Shown here in pieces: positions 6,323 through 10,575 of a stretch of DNA of 10,575 nt; the stretch's first letter is position 1; every line of letters starts with the position of its first letter. Position numbers and translations under genes: made by a program. A model generated the notes under the pieces. That model was not told where the DNA came from. It saw only the letters and a program-made list of their open reading frames with translations, and searched no databases. The stretch is from an uncultured Propioniciclava sp. (GTDB taxonomy: Bacteria > Actinomycetota > Actinomycetes > Propionibacteriales > Propionibacteriaceae): positions 1 to 10,575 of the forward strand of contig CALMPQ010000084.1 in assembly GCA_937872005.1 (NCBI GenBank), written 5' to 3'.

Positions 6323-8269
6323 TCAGCGCACCACCGGCGTGATCGGCAGCAGGTGCTTGCCCGTGGGCCCGATCTGGATCTCGGTATCCATCTGCGGGCA
6401 GACGCCGCAGTCGTAGCAGGGCGTCCAACGGCAGTCCTCGACGGGCTGCTCGTCCAACGCGTCCTGCCAGTCCTCCCACAGCCAGTCGCGGTCGAGGCCC
6501 GAGTCGAGGTGGTCCCAGGGCAGCACCTCGGCGTACTCGCGCTCGCGGGTGGTGTACCAGTCGAGGTCGACCCCCGTGCCGGCCAGCGCGGTCTCGCACG
6601 CGGCCACCCAGCGGTCGTAGCTGAAGTGCTCGCTCCAGCCGTCGAACTGTCCGCCCTGGCGCCACGCCTCCTCGATCACCGCGCCGACGCGGCGGTCGCC
6701 GCGCGACAGCAGTCCCTCGATGATGCCGGGGCGCCCGTCGTGGTAACGCATGCCGATCGCGCGACCGTACTTCTTGTCGGCCCGGATCTTGTCGCGCAGC
6801 GCGAACAGGCGCGCGTCGATCGTCTCGGCCGAGGCCTGCGCCGCCCACTGGAACGGCGTGTGCGGCTTCGGCACGAACCCGCCGATCGACACCGTGCAGC
6901 GGATGTCGCGGGTGCCGGCGGCCTCGCGCCCCGTCTCGATGACGCGCGCGGCCATGTCGGCGATCGCGAGCACGTCCTCGTCGGTCTCGGTGGGCAGGCC
7001 GCACATGAAGTACAGCTTCACGTTGCGCCAGCCGTTGCCGAACGCGGTGGCGACGGTCTGGATCAGGTCGTCCTCGGTGACCATCTTGTTGATCACCTTG
7101 CGCATGCGCTCCGAGCCGCCCTCGGGCGCGAAGGTCAGGCCCGAGCGGCGCCCGTTGCGCGAGAGCTCGTTGGCGAGGTCGATGTTGAACGCATCGACGC
7201 GGGTCGACGGCAGCGACAGCGACACGTTCGAGCCGTCGTAGCGGTCGGCGAGCTCCTTGGTGACGTCGGCGATCTCGGAGTGGTCGGCCGACGACAACGA
7301 CAACAGCCCCACCTCCTCCAGACCCGTCGCCTCCAGGCCGCCCGCGACCATCGTCCCGATCGTCTCGATGTTGCGCTCGCGCACCGGCCGGGTGATCATG
7401 CCCGCCTGGCAGAACCGGCAGCCACGCGTGCACCCGCGGAAGATCTCGACCGAGTAGCGCTCGTGCACCGTCTCGGCGATCGGCACGATCGGCGCCTTCG
7501 GGTAGGGCCACGCGTCGAGGTCCATCAGCGTGTGCTTGGCCACGCTGAACGGGACGCCGGGCCGGTTCGGCGCGACGCGCTGGATGCGCCCGTCGGGCAG
7601 GTAGGTGACGTCGTAGAACCGCGGCACGTACACCACGCCGTCGGACGCCAACCGCTGCAGCAGGCCGGCACGCCCGCCCTGGCGGTCGTCGGCCTTCCAC
7701 GCCCGGATGATCTCGGAGATGCGCAGCGAGGCCTCCTCGCCATCGCCGATGACCGCGCCGTCGATGAAGTCCGCGATCGGCTCGGGATTGAAGGCCGCGT
7801 GCCCGCCGGCGATGACCAGCGGGTCGTGCAGGCCGCGGTCGACCGCGTGCAGGGGGATGCCCGCCAGGTCGATCGCGGCGAGCATGTTGGTGTAGCCCAG
7901 CTCGGTCGAGAACGAGATGCCGAGCACGTCGAACGCCCGCACGGCGCGGTGGTTGTCGAGCGTGAACTGCGGCACACCGGCGGCGCGCATCAGCCCGGCC
8001 AGGTCGGGCCAGATCGAGTAGGTCCGCTCGGCGAGGATCCAGTCGCGCTCGTTGAGGATCTCGTACAGGATCGCGATGCCCTGGTTGGGCTGGCCGATCT
8101 CGTAGGCGTCGGGGTACATCAACGCCCAACGGACGTCGGTGGCGTCCCACGCCTTGCTGATGGAGTTGACCTCACCACCGACGTACTGGATGGGCTTGCC
8201 CACCCGGGCGAGCAGGGGCTCGAGTCGGCTGAACAACGACTCGGGGCTGGTGTGTGCGTCAACAGTCAT
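6323..8269 (-). CDS. B12-binding-type radical SAM protein, TIGR03960-like
   Basis: A 648-residue radical SAM enzyme of unknown reaction. Residues about 45-200 form a Rossmann-like, cobalamin-binding-type N-terminal domain (WALMYPDAYEIGQPNQG, VLGISFSTELGYTN, VIAGGHAAFNPEP, IDGAVIGDGEEA). The radical SAM core starts at FRGCTRGCRFCQAG, where Cys280, Cys284 and Cys287 form the CxxxCxxC site for the 4Fe-4S cluster. GLTFAPEGGSERMRKVINK and KLYFMCGLPTETDED follow. The C terminus has a second cysteine set, Cys613, 618, 621 and 624 (C-x4-C-x2-C-x2-C), then DTEIQIGPTGK. Length and layout fit TIGR03960, which in many bacteria neighbours a TIGR03936/DUF2344 gene; no such partner is seen here. The ATG at 8269 has GGGGG 5 bases upstream. 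It lies 27 bases after mrpG on the same strand. Confidence 0.92.
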   Translation of the reverse strand: MTVDAHTSPESLFSRLEPLLARVGKPIQYVGGEVNSISKAWDATDVRWALMYPDAYEIGQPNQGIAILYEILNERDWILAERTYSIWPDLAGLMRAAGVPQFTLDNHRAVRAFDVLGISFSTELGYTNMLAAIDLAGIPLHAVDRGLHDPLVIAGGHAAFNPEPIADFIDGAVIGDGEEASLRISEIIRAWKADDRQGGRAGLLQRLASDGVVYVPRFYDVTYLPDGRIQRVAPNRPGVPFSVAKHTLMDLDAWPYPKAPIVPIAETVHERYSVEIFRGCTRGCRFCQAGMITRPVRERNIETIGTMVAGGLEATGLEEVGLLSLSSADHSEIADVTKELADRYDGSNVSLSLPSTRVDAFNIDLANELSRNGRRSGLTFAPEGGSERMRKVINKMVTEDDLIQTVATAFGNGWRNVKLYFMCGLPTETDEDVLAIADMAARVIETGREAAGTRDIRCTVSIGGFVPKPHTPFQWAAQASAETIDARLFALRDKIRADKKYGRAIGMRYHDGRPGIIEGLLSRGDRRVGAVIEEAWRQGGQFDGWSEHFSYDRWVAACETALAGTGVDLDWYTTREREYAEVLPWDHLDSGLDRDWLWEDWQDALDEQPVEDCRWTPCYDCGVCPQMDTEIQIGPTGKHLLPITPVVR

Positions 8270-8296
8270 GGCGCCCCCATCGTAAACGAGGCGCCC

Positions 8297-8698
8297 TCAG
8301 CCCGCCTGCTCGCGTGAGGGCGGCGTCCCCGTCTCCTCGTCGAGGATGTTGGTGAACCCGGCGGCCTCGAGGTCCTCACCGAGCTCGTCCATGACGGCGT
8401 GCTGGTCGTCCCACTGGTCGGTGCGGTAGGCCGTTCGCGCCAGCATGTGGCCCGACACCGGCGCGGTCAGGATCTGGAGGCCGATGGTGAAGGCCGCCAG
8501 CACCCCGACATGCCAGGTGCGCAGGGTGAGCGCGACGCCGGTGAGGATCAGCACCAGACCGAACACCTGCGGCTTGGTCGCGGCGTGCAGGCGCGTCAGC
8601 ACGTCGGGGAAGCGGACGACGCCCACGACAGCGGCCAGGCAGAACAGGGTGCCCAGCAGCAGGAACAGGGCACCCACGAGGTCGAGCACGGCGTCCAT
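8297..8698 (-). CDS. mrpG: MrpG, subunit G of Mrp Na+/H+ antiporter
   Basis: A small membrane subunit of the Mrp (Mnh/Pha) multi-subunit cation/proton antiporter, 133 residues. Three hydrophobic spans are visible at about 3-28, 44-60 and 64-80, and the family signature VRFPDVLTRLHAATKPQ lies at 28-44. APVSGHMLARTAY closes the conserved part at about residue 91. Beyond it is an acidic hydrophilic tail of some 40 residues that is longer than in many MrpG proteins. I chose the ATG at 8698, one base overlapping the mrpF stop (TGATG), because GGAGGA at 8705-8710 is well spaced for it. A GTG directly before it (8701, giving GTGA) is an equal alternative that adds one residue. It is the last gene of the mrp set here. 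Confidence 0.93.
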   Translation of the reverse strand: MDAVLDLVGALFLLLGTLFCLAAVVGVVRFPDVLTRLHAATKPQVFGLVLILTGVALTLRTWHVGVLAAFTIGLQILTAPVSGHMLARTAYRTDQWDDQHAVMDELGEDLEAAGFTNILDEETGTPPSREQAG

Positions 8699-9114
8699 CA
8701 CAGCTCCTCCCCCGCCTGTTCGGCCAACTCGCGCTCGGCGCGCTCCTGGACGGTCAGCTCGCGTTCGGCGCGCTCCCGCTCAACGCGTTGGCGTGCCTCG
8801 TGCGCGGCGCGCGCCTCCGCCTCGAGGAACCGCCGCTCGCGAGCGGACGCACCGGTGATCAGCCGGGCCAGGCCCACGGCGCTGGTGAACCCGACCAGCG
8901 AGAGGACCAGGATGACGATGAGGCCCACCGAGGTGCGCGTCACGATCGCGTGCAGGCAGATGCTCGCGATCAGCACCGCCAGGACCACATCGGAGGCCAC
9001 ACCGCGGTCGAGCCCCGTCGGACCGATCGCGAGGCGGTACAGGGCCATCATGGCCGAGATGATCAGGATGGCGCCGGCGGCCACGATCAGACCGAAGGTG
9101 ATGGTCTCCAGCAC
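8698..9114 (-). CDS. mrpF: MrpF, subunit F of Mrp Na+/H+ antiporter with extended charged tail
   Basis: MrpF is a small membrane subunit of the Mrp complex. Of the 138 residues, the first 86 or so hold three spans (about 4-26, 42-58, 62-84) and the conserved RLAIGPTGLDRGVASDVV segment between spans one and two. The family is usually about 85-100 residues. Here a highly charged, Arg/Glu/Ala-rich tail of about 50 residues follows (90-138), predicted helical or coiled-coil and cytoplasmic, and containing ERAEREL twice. Start is the GTG at 9114, one base after the mrpE stop, with AAGGAGGT upstream. Neighbours mrpE and mrpG on both sides support the assignment. Confidence 0.93.
   Translation of the reverse strand: MLETITFGLIVAAGAILIISAMMALYRLAIGPTGLDRGVASDVVLAVLIASICLHAIVTRTSVGLIVILVLSLVGFTSAVGLARLITGASARERRFLEAEARAAHEARQRVERERAERELTVQERAERELAEQAGEEL
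8728..8776 (-). repeat. Short 30-base-spaced repeat inside mrpF
   Basis: CTCGCG(C/T)TCGGCGCGCTCC occurs at 8728-8746 and at 8758-8776, 19 bases with one mismatch and a 30-base (ten-codon) offset. On the minus strand each copy encodes the ERAEREL repeat of the MrpF tail. It looks like an in-frame internal duplication. Confidence 0.75.
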
Positions 9115-9115
9115 G

Positions 9116-9700
9116 TCACGTCACCTCCTTGAACTGCGGCTCGTCGCGGGGCGTTTCCCGGTCGAGCGATGCGTACTCGGCCTTCGAGCCGAGCGCTCGC
9201 ACGACGCGCTTCTCGAGGGCGAGGGTGTCGGCGACGACCTCGTCGCGGGTCTGTTCGTGGGGCATGTCGAACACGTGCAGGTACAGCACGCGGCTGCGTC
9301 GCCGGGCGTCGACGACGATCGTCCCGGGCACGACCGAGACGAGTTCGGCGGTGTTGACCTGGTAGAGGTCGGAATCCGAGCGCAGGTCGATGCGTACGAT
9401 GCCGGGGCTCGGCATGTCCCGCCCGAACGCGAACACGGCCAACCGGAAGGAGGCGACGGCGAGGTCCTTGAGCAGGTGCGCGAGCAGGACGACGGCACCC
9501 CAGGGGCGGAGGCGTCCGCCCCACTCGATCGGCAGCAGCGGGAAGATGATCGTCACCAGGATCCCCACGAGGACGCCACCGACGAGGGTCACGAGGTTCA
9601 CTTGGCCCCACAGCACCAGCCACACCACCGTCAGGACGACCACCTGGCGGGGCTGCCAGCGCAGCCGGATGCGGGTCCTCCGATTCTCGGTCTCGGTCAC
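9116..9700 (-). CDS. mrpE: MrpE, subunit E of Mrp Na+/H+ antiporter
   Basis: A 194-residue membrane subunit of the Mrp antiporter. A basic N terminus (about 1-18) leads to hydrophobic spans at about 19-36, 38-56 and 66-92. The cytoplasmic domain then has the family signature VSVVPGTIVVD (121-131) and VLYLHVFDMP (138-147). Length is a little above the typical 160-170 because of a polar C-terminal end. The GTG at 9700 is the start: it forms a GTGA overlap with the mrpD stop, and GGGGAGGT lies just upstream. The frame stays open further upstream inside mrpD, but that part is only a shadow. The stop is one base before the mrpF start. Confidence 0.94.
   Translation of the reverse strand: MTETENRRTRIRLRWQPRQVVVLTVVWLVLWGQVNLVTLVGGVLVGILVTIIFPLLPIEWGGRLRPWGAVVLLAHLLKDLAVASFRLAVFAFGRDMPSPGIVRIDLRSDSDLYQVNTAELVSVVPGTIVVDARRRSRVLYLHVFDMPHEQTRDEVVADTLALEKRVVRALGSKAEYASLDRETPRDEPQFKEVT
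9121..9130 (-). promoter_or_regulatory. Near-perfect Shine-Dalgarno site for mrpF
   Basis: On the minus strand the end of mrpE reads AAGGAGGTGA, almost the full complement of the 16S rRNA 3' end. It supports the GTG at 9114 as the mrpF start (9 bases from GGAGG) and suggests strong translation of mrpF although mrpE ends only one base earlier. Confidence 0.75.
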
Positions 9701-10575
9701 GGGACCACCTCCCCGATGACGGCACGGGCGTACGCCCCATCGAGCAGGGTGGCCGCCGCGTTGTGCGTGTAGGCGTAGAAGGGGCCGGCCACGAAGGTGA
9801 GCAGCAGGCTGAACGCGATCAGGGCCAGTGTGGCGCCGACCATGACCCCCGGCATGGGACGCCCCGGGTACACGTCGACCTCTCCCTCGTCGTCCTCGGC
9901 CGTGAACGCGATGGGCGTGCCCCAGAACGCACGGTTCCAGACCTTCGCGATCGCGTAGAGCGTCAGCAGGCTCGTCACGACGCTGGCGGCGACGAGGGCC
10001 AGGGCCAGGGGCGTCCCGACGCGGACGCCGGCGCTGAGCAGGCCGAGCTTGCCGATGAAACCCGAGAACGGCGGGATGCCCGCCAGGTTCATGCCGGGCA
10101 CGATGAACAGCGCGGCCAGCAGGGGCGACGTGGTCATGAGGCCGCTGAGCCGGTCGAGGTTGCTGCTGCCGCCGACGCGTTGGATGAGGCCCGCCACCAG
10201 GAACAGCGTCGCCTGGATGGTGATGTGGTGCGCGGTGTAGTAGATCGCGCCGGCCAAGCCCTCGATCGTGGCCAGCCCGATGCCCATCACCATGTAGCCG
10301 ATGTGACTGACCAGCGTGAACGACAACAGACGCTTGATGTCGGCTTGGGCGATGGCCCCGAGGATGCCGACGATCATGGTGAGCAGGGCGATCCACAGCA
10401 GCAGTTCGGTGAGCGGCTTGTGCGGGAAGATCAGCGTCTGGGTGCGCAGGATCGCGTACACACCCACCTTGGTGAGCAACCCCGCGAAGACCGCGGTGAC
10501 GGGCGCCGGTGCCGTCGGGTAGGAGTCGGGCAGCCAGGCCGACAGCGGGAACACGGCCGCCTTGATCGCGAAGAC
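9697..10575 (-). CDS. mrpD: MrpD, proton-translocating subunit D of Mrp antiporter (N terminus off the window)
   Basis: MrpD is related to the complex I subunits NuoL/M/N and is one of the two main ion-translocating subunits of the Mrp antiporter. The frame is open to the right edge, leaving the last 292 residues of a protein normally near 500, so roughly the first 200 residues are missing. The visible part starts with VFAIKAAVFPLSAWLPDSYP, which carries the conserved membrane-embedded lysine (Lys5 of the fragment) of the proton path, then AGLLTKVGVYAILR, LLSFTLVSHIGYMVMG and YYTAHHITIQATLFLVAG. Several more hydrophobic helices follow, then a polar loop (EDDEGEVDVYPG) and a final span. MrpA belongs to the same superfamily, but the gene is followed directly by mrpE, mrpF and mrpG, which indicates mrpD. 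The stop overlaps the mrpE start. Confidence 0.93.
   Translation of the reverse strand, partial: VFAIKAAVFPLSAWLPDSYPTAPAPVTAVFAGLLTKVGVYAILRTQTLIFPHKPLTELLLWIALLTMIVGILGAIAQADIKRLLSFTLVSHIGYMVMGIGLATIEGLAGAIYYTAHHITIQATLFLVAGLIQRVGGSSNLDRLSGLMTTSPLLAALFIVPGMNLAGIPPFSGFIGKLGLLSAGVRVGTPLALALVAASVVTSLLTLYAIAKVWNRAFWGTPIAFTAEDDEGEVDVYPGRPMPGVMVGATLALIAFSLLLTFVAGPFYAYTHNAAATLLDGAYARAVIGEVVP

Noticed and set aside
8270..8296. Promoter or terminator between mrpG and the radical SAM gene
   Set aside because: The 27-base gap holds a ribosome binding site but no hairpin or promoter hexamers that I can support. Read-through from the mrp genes is possible but not shown.
6275..8317. A 680-codon plus-strand open frame opposite the radical SAM gene
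   Set aside because: It is rich in Arg, Val, Asp and His with no domain pattern and mirrors the codon bias of the radical SAM gene, whose motifs are clear.

Overview
The window is about 70% GC and almost entirely coding. Gene ends are packed into ATGA/GTGA overlaps, many starts are GTG, and codon third positions are strongly G/C. Together with a PTS-type dihydroxyacetone kinase, a B12-binding-type radical SAM protein of the TIGR03960 kind and an Mrp Na+/H+ antiporter locus, this suggests a high-GC Actinomycetota (a Propionibacteriales-like organism is plausible but not proven). I saw no tRNA, rRNA, insertion sequence, CRISPR array or phage gene, and no stretch of 300 bases without a gene. Most genes can be assigned by clear motifs.

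Region 1 (1-2923, minus strand) reads ppk2 > dhaK > dhaL > dhaM, with dhaM running off the left edge. It joins a polyphosphate kinase 2 to the three subunits of the phosphoenolpyruvate:PTS-dependent dihydroxyacetone kinase. The ppk2 stop overlaps the dhaK start (GTGA), the dhaK stop overlaps the dhaL start (ATGA), and dhaM starts 3 bases after dhaL. DhaK binds dihydroxyacetone covalently, DhaL carries ADP/ATP, and DhaM passes phosphate from the PTS. The polyphosphate enzyme at the head of the unit is the unexpected part.

Region 2 (2924-5670) begins with a 97-base divergent intergenic region. A plus-strand three-gene unit follows: an M20-family metallo-amidohydrolase with a strong Shine-Dalgarno site, a polytopic membrane protein resembling DUF3100, and a second smaller polytopic membrane protein. 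All three are joined by GTGA/ATGA overlaps. The likely reading is a two-subunit membrane importer feeding a cytoplasmic hydrolase with an unknown N-acyl or peptide-like substrate. This is the least characterised unit in the window and the best candidate for an undescribed system.

Region 3 (5629-8269, minus strand) holds a TIGR03960-like radical SAM protein followed one base later by a HAD phosphatase. The 3' end of the HAD gene overlaps the 3' end of the region 2 unit by 42 bases, tail to tail.

Region 4 (8297-10575, minus strand) is the distal part of an Mrp (Mnh/Pha) cation/proton antiporter operon, mrpD (5' end beyond the window) > mrpE > mrpF > mrpG. The genes are overlapped or one base apart. 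MrpF carries an unusual charged C-terminal tail built partly from a short repeat.
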